In this document: positions 15,429 to 21,660 of the stretch, in pieces
Layout: every line of letters begins with the position of its first letter
How positions within the stretch are numbered: position 1 is the stretch's first letter
Assembly (NCBI GenBank): GCA_007130745.1
Contig: SLRW01000110.1
Location: 1 to 23,352 of the forward strand
Length of the DNA stretch: 23,352 nt
Direction: 5' to 3'
From: Gammaproteobacteria bacterium
Lineage (GTDB): Bacteria > Pseudomonadota > Gammaproteobacteria > UBA5335 > SLRW01
The notes under the pieces: model-generated
Told to the model about the DNA's origin: nothing
The model's input: only the letters and a program-made list of their open reading frames with translations
Databases searched by the model: none
Position numbers and translations under genes: made by a program

Positions 15429-16274
15429 ATGAATGCCAGCCAGCGAGAGGCATGGGAGCGATTCGGTAGGGAGAACCCCTATTATGGTGTGCTGACATGG
15501 TCCAACTACCGGGGACAGTCAATTGCCGAATCCAGTCGGGAGAGTTTTTTCCGCAGCGGTGAGGATGACCTCAGGGATATGATGGCCCTGCTCCACCGCC
15601 ATCTTGGTAAAACCCGCCGCTTTCATCGTGCTCTGGAGTTCGGCTGCGGGGTAGGGCGGATGACGCTGCCGCTTTCGGCTTATGCTGACAAGGTGGTGGG
15701 CGTGGATGTCTCGGCAGCCATGTGTGCGGAGGGGGCGCGTAACCGCGACGCCGCAGGGATCAAAAATGTGGTGTTCACGCTTCCCGAACACGGGCTGGAC
15801 CCTGACCTGCCACCCTACGACTTGATCTTTTCGTATATTGTTTTTCAGCACATTCCAGTGGCCGAAGGCCTGCGTTATCTGGAGCGCCTGCTTGATTGTC
15901 TCAAGCCCGGCGGTGCTGCTGTGCTGCATTTTACCTGTCTGCCGCCAGGCTCCAGGTTCAGGGACCGGGTGAGTAATTTCATGCGTCGTCTGCCGCTGGT
16001 GCGTAATATGCTCAACCTCCTGTACGGGCGCAACTTCAGTGAACCGGCGATGCAAATGAACGCCTATCCTGTAGATGAGATTTTTGCCTGTTTGCAGGTA
16101 CACGGAATCTGGCAGGTGACTTGTGATCTGACCAATCATGTTGGCTGGCAGGGGGTGGCGCTGTGTTTTGTGAAGCCGCTGTATTCACCGCAGATTGCCG
16201 GAGGGTCAAAGGCTCAGGAAGGGGAACAGCAACAGCCACAGCAGCAAGCCGACGCCAGCCGCAGTGAGCAGTAA
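15429..16274 (+). CDS. Class I SAM-dependent methyltransferase, unknown substrate
   Basis: A 281-aa predicted cytosolic methyltransferase. Motif I is ALEFGCGVGRMTLPL (about 68-82), the acidic end of strand 2 is VGVDVS, and the post-motif region reads FSYIVFQHIP, followed by LKPGGAAVLHF. These place it in the Methyltransf_11/25 group. An N-terminal segment of about 55 residues (WERFGRENPYYGVLT) precedes the Rossmann fold and may form a substrate lid. Nothing identifies the substrate. The ATG at 15429 has GGGAG about 10 nt upstream. The C-terminus (about residues 253-281, QEGEQQQPQQQADAS) is low-complexity and lies antisense to the end of the convergent gene at 16206-16565, so it may be a late extension. 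The 92-nt gap after epmA shows no clear terminator. Confidence 0.8.
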   Translation: MNASQREAWERFGRENPYYGVLTWSNYRGQSIAESSRESFFRSGEDDLRDMMALLHRHLGKTRRFHRALEFGCGVGRMTLPLSAYADKVVGVDVSAAMCAEGARNRDAAGIKNVVFTLPEHGLDPDLPPYDLIFSYIVFQHIPVAEGLRYLERLLDCLKPGGAAVLHFTCLPPGSRFRDRVSNFMRRLPLVRNMLNLLYGRNFSEPAMQMNAYPVDEIFACLQVHGIWQVTCDLTNHVGWQGVALCFVKPLYSPQIAGGSKAQEGEQQQPQQQADASRSEQ

Positions 16275-16565
16275 TTGCAGGGGTTTTTCTCGCATAACAT
16301 CGCCCAGTCCGGGCGCCCGTCCGGCACGGCGCGCTTCCCGGTGATCGGCCTGTGCCCGTTGCAGGCGCAGCTCCTGATATTGCCGGTAAAGCTCTCTGGC
16401 CTGTTCGGCCTGCTCCGGGTGTTTTATCCAGATGCCGCCGGCGCTGATGCCCCAGCGGTTGGGAGGGGTTTCATAATATTCAATATGCTCCTGTTCCAGC
16501 AGCTCACGCACTTCGTGAGCCTCGTCCTCCGGGACATGGCGCAGATTCATCAGCAGAATGCTCAT
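16206..16565 (-). CDS. DUF6164-like small membrane-anchored protein
   Basis: A 119-aa protein of unknown function resembling the DUF6164 family. The N-terminus (MSILLMNLRHVPEDEAHEVR) forms a small alpha/beta domain with the pattern LLEQEHIEYYETPPNRWGISAGGIWI, similar to DUF2007-like signal-transducing folds. A basic helical segment (70-88) follows, and a single C-terminal transmembrane helix (about 96-118, LQLLLTAAGVGLLLWLLLFP) would leave the N-terminal domain in the cytoplasm. Its last 69 nt overlap the 3' end of the convergent methyltransferase gene. It is divergent from the SDR gene at 16648 across an 82-nt gap. The ATG at 16565 has GGAA upstream (minus strand). The family call is from memory of its conserved N-terminus. 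Confidence 0.75.
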   Translation of the reverse strand: MSILLMNLRHVPEDEAHEVRELLEQEHIEYYETPPNRWGISAGGIWIKHPEQAEQARELYRQYQELRLQRAQADHREARRAGRAPGLGDVMREKPLQLLLTAAGVGLLLWLLLFPFLSL

Positions 16566-16574
16566 GGGATTTCC

Positions 16575-16604
16575 TTAACCTGGTCGTGTGCTGAACGGTA
16601 TGAT
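16575..16604 (+). promoter_or_regulatory. Candidate promoter for the SDR gene pair
   Basis: TTAACC (16575-16580; 4 of 6 matches to TTGACA), an 18-nt spacer, and TATGAT (16599-16604; 5 of 6) lie 43 nt before the ATG of the first SDR gene, in the divergent gap from the DUF6164-like gene. Pattern only. Confidence 0.35.
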
Positions 16605-16647
16605 GCCGCACAGATGGATTGCATCAGTCTATTGTAAGGAGTCTGGT

Positions 16648-17499
16648 ATGAAGAATCTGCAAGGCAAGGTGGCCGTGATTACCGGTGCGGGCAGCGGGCT
16701 TGGCCGTGAACTGAGCAAGGTCTGCGCTGCGCGGGGTATGCAACTGGTGCTGGGTGATGTAGATCAGCCCGGGATGGAGCAGACCCTGGCAGAGATTCGT
16801 GAGGCCAATCCGCAAGCAGATGCGGTGAGTCTGCGCGTGGATGTGTCGAAGCTGGAAGATATCCAGGCTTTGGCTGCGCTGGCGCGTGAAAGCTACGGCG
16901 CGGCCCATGTGGTTTTCAATAATGCGGGCGTCAGTGCCGGCGGTCCGATGTGGGAGGCTACAGAGGCTGACTGGCAATGGGTGACCGGGGTCAATGTCTA
17001 CGGTGTGGCCTGGGGTATAAAGTGTTTCGTGCCCATGTTGCTGGAGCAGGGCGAGGGGCACGTGGTCAATACCGCTTCCGCTGCCGGCTGGGTGAATGCC
17101 CCGGGCGGCGGCATCTACAACGCCAGCAAGCACGCCGTGGTGGCGATTTCAGAAACGCTGGCGCTGGATCTGCGCCTGGCCGAGGCCAATGTGGGCGTGA
17201 CGGTGTTGTGCCCGGCCTTTTTCCCTACCGCGATCGTGGATGCCGAACGCAACCGGCCGGACGAACTGGCGGATACAGCGCCCATGAGCGAGGCCCGTAA
17301 ACTGCACCAGGAAATGGTGCGCCATGCCGTTATGCACGGGCGTATTTCTGCTCAAGAAATTGCAGAGATGACGGTGGCTGCAGTCGAGAACGATCAGTTT
17401 TATGTCTTCCCGCACAAGAAAATCAAACAATTGATTCAGGCCCGTGCAGAAGCGGCCGAGCGGGAGCAGGATCCCTTTGACACGATGGCAGGAAGGTAA
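16648..17499 (+). CDS. Short-chain dehydrogenase/reductase (SDR), probably NAD-linked
   Basis: A 283-aa classical SDR of the Rossmann type. The cofactor motif is TGAGSGLG (12-19), with NNAG at 91-94. The catalytic Ser144 (NTASAAG), Tyr157 and Lys161 (YNASK) are all present. Asp37 (LGDVD) at the end of strand 2 favours NAD(H). The C-terminal extension (FYVFPHKKIKQLIQARAEAAEREQDPF) is like SDRs annotated for lipid or hydroxy-compound oxidation; the substrate is unknown. The ATG at 16648 has AAGGAG 7 nt upstream. An in-frame ATG at 16588 is rejected for lack of family similarity. A second SDR starts 3 nt after the stop, so the two are surely co-transcribed. Confidence 0.88.
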   Translation: MKNLQGKVAVITGAGSGLGRELSKVCAARGMQLVLGDVDQPGMEQTLAEIREANPQADAVSLRVDVSKLEDIQALAALARESYGAAHVVFNNAGVSAGGPMWEATEADWQWVTGVNVYGVAWGIKCFVPMLLEQGEGHVVNTASAAGWVNAPGGGIYNASKHAVVAISETLALDLRLAEANVGVTVLCPAFFPTAIVDAERNRPDELADTAPMSEARKLHQEMVRHAVMHGRISAQEIAEMTVAAVENDQFYVFPHKKIKQLIQARAEAAEREQDPFDTMAGR

Positions 17500-17502
17500 A
17501 TT

Positions 17503-18273
17503 ATGAGCGTAAGAAAATTGATGAGCCTGGAGGGCAAGGTGGCGCTGATTACCGGGGGATCCCGTGGTCTGGGTCTGCAGATGGCCGAGGCACTGGGTGA
17601 AATGGGCGCCCGGGTAGCGATTACCGCGCGCCAGCAGCAAGAGCTGGATGCCGCGCGGGAACAGCTTGAGAAGCAGGGGGTCAAAGTCTGCACAGTCGCC
17701 GGTGATCTGTCCCGGCGGGAAACCATCCCGGGTATGGTTGATCAGGTGGTAGACGAACTGGGGCCGGTAAATATCCTGGTCAATAATGCCGGCACCACCT
17801 GGGGGGCGCCGGCTGAGGAATATCCCGATGAGGGCTGGGACAAGGTAATGCAGCTCAATGTGGATGCGCTGTTTTTTCTGACCCGGGAGGTGGCGCGTCG
17901 CTGCATGATCGGCCATGGCGGGGGGCGCATTATTAATGTGGCCTCCATAGCTGGACTCAAGGGTGGTATGGGCATGAAGACCATTGCCTATAACACCAGC
18001 AAGGGCGCGGTGGTGAATTTCACCCGCGCGCTGGCTGCCGAATGGGGTCCGCACGATATTACTGTCAACGCCCTGTGTCCGGGGTTCTTTCCCTCGAAAA
18101 TGTCACGCGGGGTACTGGAGGAAGTGGGTGAGGCCGTGATTGGCCGCACACCATTGGGCCGGCTGGGTTCTGAGGAGGACCTCAAGGGTCTTGCTGTACT
18201 GCTTGCCAGTGACGCCGCAAGGCATATCACCGGACAGAATATTGCTGTTGACGGTGGTTATTCAGTGGCTTGA
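17503..18273 (+). CDS. Short-chain dehydrogenase/reductase (SDR), probably NADP-linked
   Basis: A 256-aa SDR related to FabG and gluconate 5-dehydrogenase-type reductases. It has TGGSRGLG (17-24), NNAG (94-97), Ser148 (NVASIAG), Tyr163 and Lys167 (YNTSK), and the typical C-terminal ITGQNIAVDGGYSVA. Arg43 (ITAR) after strand 2 favours NADP(H). The ATG at 17503 follows AGGAAGG at 6 nt; an in-frame ATG at 17521 is possible. It lies 3 nt after the upstream SDR. The two enzymes appear to prefer different cofactors, so they might act in sequence on one hydroxyl/keto group (inference). A predicted outer-membrane protein gene follows after 52 nt without an intervening terminator. Confidence 0.88.
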   Translation: MSVRKLMSLEGKVALITGGSRGLGLQMAEALGEMGARVAITARQQQELDAAREQLEKQGVKVCTVAGDLSRRETIPGMVDQVVDELGPVNILVNNAGTTWGAPAEEYPDEGWDKVMQLNVDALFFLTREVARRCMIGHGGGRIINVASIAGLKGGMGMKTIAYNTSKGAVVNFTRALAAEWGPHDITVNALCPGFFPSKMSRGVLEEVGEAVIGRTPLGRLGSEEDLKGLAVLLASDAARHITGQNIAVDGGYSVA

Positions 18274-18325
18274 CGGGGTTGGTGCGCAGGCGGCAAGGCT
18301 GACGTTGCGCGGAGATCTGTCGTAA

Positions 18326-19486
18326 GTGAAATCGTTTTGTTGGCCCGGGTTTTTTCTGCTGGTGTTGTTCGCCTTTGCGTGGGCCGGTATGGCTGTGGCC
18401 AGTGAACAGGATCAGGAGGCCGCCTCTGACGACCAGACAGACGCGCAGACACAGCGGCCGGACGCAGATGGTTTTGTTGCCGATCCCATATTTGCTGATC
18501 CCGATGTGGTCGACAAGCGTGATGGCTGGTACAGGGATGAACAAGGGCGAGTGATTATTCCGCGTGAGGATGGCTCAACCTATGTGTTGCCCCGGGGTTG
18601 CCTGGGGATGACCGGGGACCCGGACCCGCAGTGGCTGGATCAGGGGCATTTTGCAGTGTCGCGCGGGCTGTGCTGGCCAATTCGCTGGATCGATCGTCAG
18701 TTCGGCGATGTGGATGAGGAATATGGTTATGGTGCCGGCGCTTTTCTTAGCGTTGAATACGAGCGCGAATGGCGAGCCTTGCAGGGTTCAGACGAGAGCG
18801 TCAGCATTTCAACCAGTATCAGTCTGCCTTATCTGGAGGACAGCCTGAGCCTGTTCTTCTCAAGTCGGGATGAAGACCGTGACAGGCGACGGTCCGCTCC
18901 GGTTGATGACGCCGATGATGAAGACAGCTTTCAGGCGGGCCTGCGCTGGATGCTTCGGGCCACCGAGGTGATTAACCTCGACAGCGATGTGGGCGTACGC
19001 AGTGGTCTCCGGCCCTTTGTCAGGGTGCGTTATCGCCAGCGATGGATGCCGGAAGATCGATGGTTTGTGCGTGTGACCCAGAGCTTACGGCTGGTTGAGT
19101 CCGATGGCCTGGATGCAGCCACGGTGCTGGATATTGACCGGGAGACCGGGGGCAACGCGGTGATCCGGGCGAGCAGTCGGCTGGAATGGAGCGAGGAGAA
19201 TGTGGCGGATGGTGTGGGCTGGTTCTGGCGCCAGAGCCTCGGCTACGCGGTGCGCCTTGATGAGCGAACAGCCTTGAATATGGGCACGCGGGCGCAGGGT
19301 CATACCCGACCCAATACCCGCGTCGAGGACTACCTGGTCTCCTGGCGATTCCGGCGCAGTATCTGGCGCCCGTGGTTGTTCTACGAAGTAGAGCCGTTTT
19401 TCAACTGGAGACGCGAGAATGACTTCAGCCAGGATAACGGACTGTGGCTGAGATCCGAGGTGCGCTTCGGCCTGTATGAGGATTGA
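18326..19486 (+). CDS. Unrecognised exported protein, predicted outer-membrane beta-barrel
   Basis: I do not recognise this 386-aa protein. It has a Sec signal peptide (FFLLVLFAFAWAGMAVA, cleavage near residue 25), a 20-residue acidic linker (EQDQEAASDDQTDAQ), and a soluble segment with two Cys (92 and 116) that could form a disulfide. From about 137 to the end there are some ten to twelve short amphipathic strands alternating aromatic and polar residues (for example GAFLSVEYEREW, VSISTSISLPY, FVRVRYRQRW, LFYEVEPFFNWRRE, LRSEVRFGLYED). This pattern suggests an outer-membrane barrel. The start is GTG at 18326 with GGAG about 11 nt upstream; no in-frame ATG precedes the signal peptide. It follows the SDR pair by 52 nt and may belong to their operon. 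No catalytic motif is visible. Confidence 0.7.
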   Translation: MKSFCWPGFFLLVLFAFAWAGMAVASEQDQEAASDDQTDAQTQRPDADGFVADPIFADPDVVDKRDGWYRDEQGRVIIPREDGSTYVLPRGCLGMTGDPDPQWLDQGHFAVSRGLCWPIRWIDRQFGDVDEEYGYGAGAFLSVEYEREWRALQGSDESVSISTSISLPYLEDSLSLFFSSRDEDRDRRRSAPVDDADDEDSFQAGLRWMLRATEVINLDSDVGVRSGLRPFVRVRYRQRWMPEDRWFVRVTQSLRLVESDGLDAATVLDIDRETGGNAVIRASSRLEWSEENVADGVGWFWRQSLGYAVRLDERTALNMGTRAQGHTRPNTRVEDYLVSWRFRRSIWRPWLFYEVEPFFNWRRENDFSQDNGLWLRSEVRFGLYED

Positions 19487-19567
19487 GAATGAGGGGAGGG
19501 GTGCAACAAGGGTGGACTTCGCGTTAAGGTAATGGGTTCTTGCAAACTGAATAGATTGGAGTGATTT

Positions 19568-20029
19568 ATGCGTATTGGCCGAATTCTTCCTGCCATCCTG
19601 TTGACCCTGGGGCTTGCCTTGCCGGCCTGGGCACAGCAACCGCCGGCGCCTGGTGGTGAGCAGCCTGACCAGATCAGCCAGCTTGTCGAGATGCTGGGGC
19701 TGAGCGACGAGCAGGAAGGCAATATCCGGTCGGCTGTGGACGAGATCAACCCGCAGGTTGAGGAAATGCAGGCCGAGGTGCAGGAGCGCCAGCAGCAGTT
19801 GCAGCAGATGGTGGGCCCGGATTTTGACGAGGACGCCATCCGCGAGGAAGCCACGCGCATCGGTGAACTTACCGGCGAGATTACCGCCCTGTCGATGATC
19901 CTGCAGTCGCGTGTTGAGGCTGTGTTTACCGAGGAACAGCGCGAGGAACTCGAAGCGCAAATGCGTCAGCAGCAGCAACAGCAACAACAAATGCAGCAGC
20001 AAATGCAACAGCAAATGCAACAGCGTTGA
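19568..20029 (+). CDS. Spy/CpxP-like periplasmic protein with Gln-rich tail
   Basis: A 153-aa exported protein. The signal peptide is residues 1-22 (ILPAILLTLGLALPAWA, cleavage before QQPP). The mature part is helical and acidic, with two LTxxQ-like motifs spaced as in the CpxP/Spy family: LSDEQ (45-49) and FTEEQ (120-124). Family members are periplasmic chaperones or metal/stress sensors; the exact role here is unknown. The C-terminus (134-152) is a Gln/Met tract encoded by a short tandem repeat. The ATG at 19568 has GGAG 8 nt upstream. The 81-nt gap from the barrel gene shows no clear terminator or promoter. A strong terminator follows at 20052-20079. Confidence 0.75.
   Translation: MRIGRILPAILLTLGLALPAWAQQPPAPGGEQPDQISQLVEMLGLSDEQEGNIRSAVDEINPQVEEMQAEVQERQQQLQQMVGPDFDEDAIREEATRIGELTGEITALSMILQSRVEAVFTEEQREELEAQMRQQQQQQQQMQQQMQQQMQQR
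19967..20023 (+). repeat. CAG/CAA tract and 12-bp tandem repeat (Gln/Met tail)
   Basis: Eight Gln codons (CAG/CAA) are followed by about three copies of the 12-mer ATGCARCAGCAA, encoding MQQQ units; the last copy is truncated. The repeat is in frame, multiples of 3 bp, at the 3' end of the Spy/CpxP-like gene. Such tracts can change length by slippage without breaking the frame. Confidence 0.85.
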
Positions 20030-20051
20030 AGCAGAGCGTGATTGTTGTTCG

Positions 20052-20079
20052 AAAGGCCCGGGGTTCCCGGGCCTTTTTT
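20052..20079 (+). terminator. Strong intrinsic terminator
   Basis: The stem AAAGGCCCGGG pairs perfectly with CCCGGGCCTTT around a GTT loop, and a further T run follows. It ends the Spy/CpxP-like transcript, starting 23 nt after its stop codon. Confidence 0.9.
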
Positions 20080-20082
20080 ATG

Positions 20083-20115
20083 CATGGGAAACGCTGATTT
20101 ATTCTTTACGCCTCA
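20083..20115. repeat. Second copy of the GGGAAACGCTGAT repeat end
   Basis: GGGAAACGCTGATTTATTC followed by TTTACGCCTCA resembles the left end of the inverted repeat at 1383-1468 (GGGAAACGCTGATCTGTTC...CACGCCT). No matching inverted partner was found nearby, so this is a solo or decayed end. It lies just after the terminator at 20052-20079. Confidence 0.55.
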
Positions 20116-20132
20116 GTGGGCTGTGAACTCGG

Positions 20133-20159
20133 GCGTGACGGGGTATGATGGTGTCACGC
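20133..20159 (+). promoter_or_regulatory. Dyad GCGTGAC-N13-GTCACGC around a possible -10 box
   Basis: A perfect 7-bp inverted repeat (20133-20139 and 20153-20159) flanks TATGAT (20144-20149), a 5-of-6 match to a sigma70 -10, located 55 nt before the NnrU-family start codon. No good -35 is seen. This arrangement would suit an operator overlapping a promoter. It does not resemble an FNR/NNR site (TTGAT-N4-ATCAA). Confidence 0.35.
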
Positions 20160-20203
20160 GAGCGCAGAAGGGAATGCTCGCGGCGGAAATACAAGGGGGG
20201 AGC

Positions 20204-20755
20204 ATGATCTGGTTTGTCTGTGGCGTCATTCTGTTTTTCGGGGTACATATGTTGCCCCTGGTTCCCGTGCTGCGTCAGGGGGTTGTGGCACAGCTGGGTG
20301 AATTGCCCTATCGCGGCCTGTTTGCCCTGGTTTCCATTGTCGGGCTGGCGTTGATTGTTGTGGGCTATGGTCAGATGGGAGTCGAGACGCTTTGGTTCGT
20401 GCCGATATGGGCCTGGACTCTTCCTCAGCCGCTGATGATGGTGGCCAGTATTCTGCTCGTGTCGGCCTACATGCCGGGCAATGTGCGACGGCTGACCCGC
20501 CACCCCATGCTCTGGGCTGTGGTGGTATGGGGGGTAGCCCACCTGCTGGTGACGGGGCACCTGGCGGCGGTATTTCTGTTCGGGGTGTTCGCTGCCTATG
20601 CGGCAACGGCGATGGTGGCACTCAATCTGCGCGGGCTGGAATATCAACAGGCACCCAGGAGCTGGCTCTGGGACGGGCTGAATGTCGCCATCGGGCTGGT
20701 GCTGTACTTCCTGATTGTGCGCATACACGCCTGGGCCGGCGTCCCCGTGGCCTGA
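20204..20755 (+). CDS. NnrU-family integral membrane protein
   Basis: A 183-aa polytopic inner-membrane protein of the NnrU family, with about five to six predicted transmembrane helices. It has the family features MLPLVPVLRQ, an internal VSIVGLALIVVGYG helix, and RRLTRHPMLWAVVVWGVAHLLVTG. In denitrifiers nnrU lies near nitric oxide reductase genes, but family members are widespread and most have no proven role; no denitrification gene is in this window. The homologous mitochondrial/plastid-related group includes Z-ISO of carotenoid synthesis (family knowledge). The ATG at 20204 follows GGGGGG 4 nt upstream. An in-frame ATG at 20042 is rejected because that stretch contains the terminator and repeat end. 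Confidence 0.85.
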   Translation: MIWFVCGVILFFGVHMLPLVPVLRQGVVAQLGELPYRGLFALVSIVGLALIVVGYGQMGVETLWFVPIWAWTLPQPLMMVASILLVSAYMPGNVRRLTRHPMLWAVVVWGVAHLLVTGHLAAVFLFGVFAAYAATAMVALNLRGLEYQQAPRSWLWDGLNVAIGLVLYFLIVRIHAWAGVPVA

Positions 20756-20796
20756 TGCGCTCTTTTCAGCGCCGCGCCTGAAACATTAAAAGCATT

Positions 20797-21046
20797 AACC
20801 ATGAAGAGCACGAAGAGCATGAAGAAAATAAAAAATCACTAATAATTCAATGGTTTTGGGGCGTCATTCCCGCGCAGGCCGGAACCTGAAGGCACTGCAG
20901 GCGATTCCTGGATTCCTGCCTGCGCGGGAATGACGCCAGCACCACACCGCCGCCAACCGCCCCTCCGGGCTATCCAGGATTCTGCCCCCGAAGCATCGCT
21001 CACCCACAACATTCACCCCTTCATGTTCTTCATGCTCTTCATGGTT
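20797..21046. repeat. Inverted-repeat element with 28-bp arms (ATGAAGAGCATGAAG type)
   Basis: The left arm at 20797-20824 begins AACCATGAAGAGCACGAAGA. The right arm at 21019-21046 is its reverse complement with 26 of 28 positions matching. The interior holds a second, unrelated inverted repeat at 20861-20936. The arms are themselves internally repetitive (GAAGAGCAT units). Translated, they give the spurious peptide MNHEEHEEHEG seen across many proteobacterial annotations. No transposase is present. This accounts for most of the 398-bp gap (20756-21153) between the NnrU-family gene and ogt. Confidence 0.75.
20861..20936. repeat. Inner inverted repeat GCGTCATTCCCGCGCAGGC
   Basis: A perfect 19-bp arm at 20861-20879 is inverted at 20918-20936, enclosing a 38-nt centre. 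The GTCATTCCCGCG...CGCGGGAATGAC form belongs to a widely dispersed class of short proteobacterial repeats (similar in shape to neisserial dRS-type repeats). It is nested inside the element with 28-bp arms. It could fold into a strong cruciform or RNA hairpin downstream of the NnrU-family gene. Confidence 0.8.
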
Positions 21047-21153
21047 CACGCTTTTGATTTTTGACGTGGCACTACGGCACGGTCAGGAGGCAGGGCAGAG
21101 TGTTGGCAACCGGTCTATACTGGATCGGGGTTGAGCGGTGAGCGGAGGCGGCG

Positions 21154-21660
21154 ATGCGCTACACGTATATGGATAGCCCCGTGGGCGAGTTGATGCTGGC
21201 GGGCGATAACGACGGACTCTGCTGGATTGGCTTCGCCGGCGGTTCCATGGCCCGGCGTGCCGGGGTGGACTGGGTGCGTGATTCGGCGTTGTTGCCTGTG
21301 GTGCGTGAGCAGCTTGAAGCCTATTTTTCAGGGCAATTGCAGCAATTTGATCTGCCGCTGGCGCCCCGGTTGACACCATTTCAGGCAAGGGTGCTGGACG
21401 AGCTGCGCAAGGTGCCTTACGGCACCACCGTCAGTTATGGTGAACTGGCCCGCCGCACAGGTAATCCACGGGCCTCGCGGGCCGTGGGGATGGCCAATGC
21501 CCGCAATCCGATTCCCATTATTATTCCCTGCCATCGTGTGATCGGAGCCAATGGCGATCTGACCGGATTTGGCGGCGGGGTGGATATCAAGCGCCAGTTG
21601 CTGGCGCTTGAGCAACGCTACGCCAGAGAAGCGCCAGCGGGCATGGCTCAGGCCGGCTGA
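21154..21660 (+). CDS. ogt: Methylated-DNA--protein-cysteine methyltransferase (Ogt-type)
   Basis: This is a suicide repair protein that transfers the alkyl group from O6-alkylguanine or O4-alkylthymine to its own cysteine. The 168-aa protein has the nucleophile Cys126 in IPCHRVIG (124-131), the Arg finger at Arg109 in RASRAVG, and the helix-turn-helix segment VPYGTTVSYGELARRTG (88-104). It lacks the N-terminal Ada regulatory domain, so it is the constitutive Ogt type. The ATG at 21154 follows GGAGG at about 7 nt. TATACT (21116-21121) could be a -10, but no -35 fits. The stop lies 13 nt inside the 3' end of the convergent TgpA-like gene. Confidence 0.95.
   Translation: MRYTYMDSPVGELMLAGDNDGLCWIGFAGGSMARRAGVDWVRDSALLPVVREQLEAYFSGQLQQFDLPLAPRLTPFQARVLDELRKVPYGTTVSYGELARRTGNPRASRAVGMANARNPIPIIIPCHRVIGANGDLTGFGGGVDIKRQLLALEQRYAREAPAGMAQAG

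Noticed and set aside
17149..18054. 301-aa minus-strand frame across both SDR genes
   Set aside because: Antisense to two intact SDRs with complete Ser-Tyr-Lys active sites.
19085..20020. 311-aa minus-strand frame rich in Leu/His
   Set aside because: Its Leu-rich start is the antisense of the CAG/CAA repeat, and it opposes two genes with signal peptides and ribosome-binding sites.
20864..21049. 61-aa protein MNHEEHEEHEG...
   Set aside because: It is the translation of the inverted-repeat element, not a gene.
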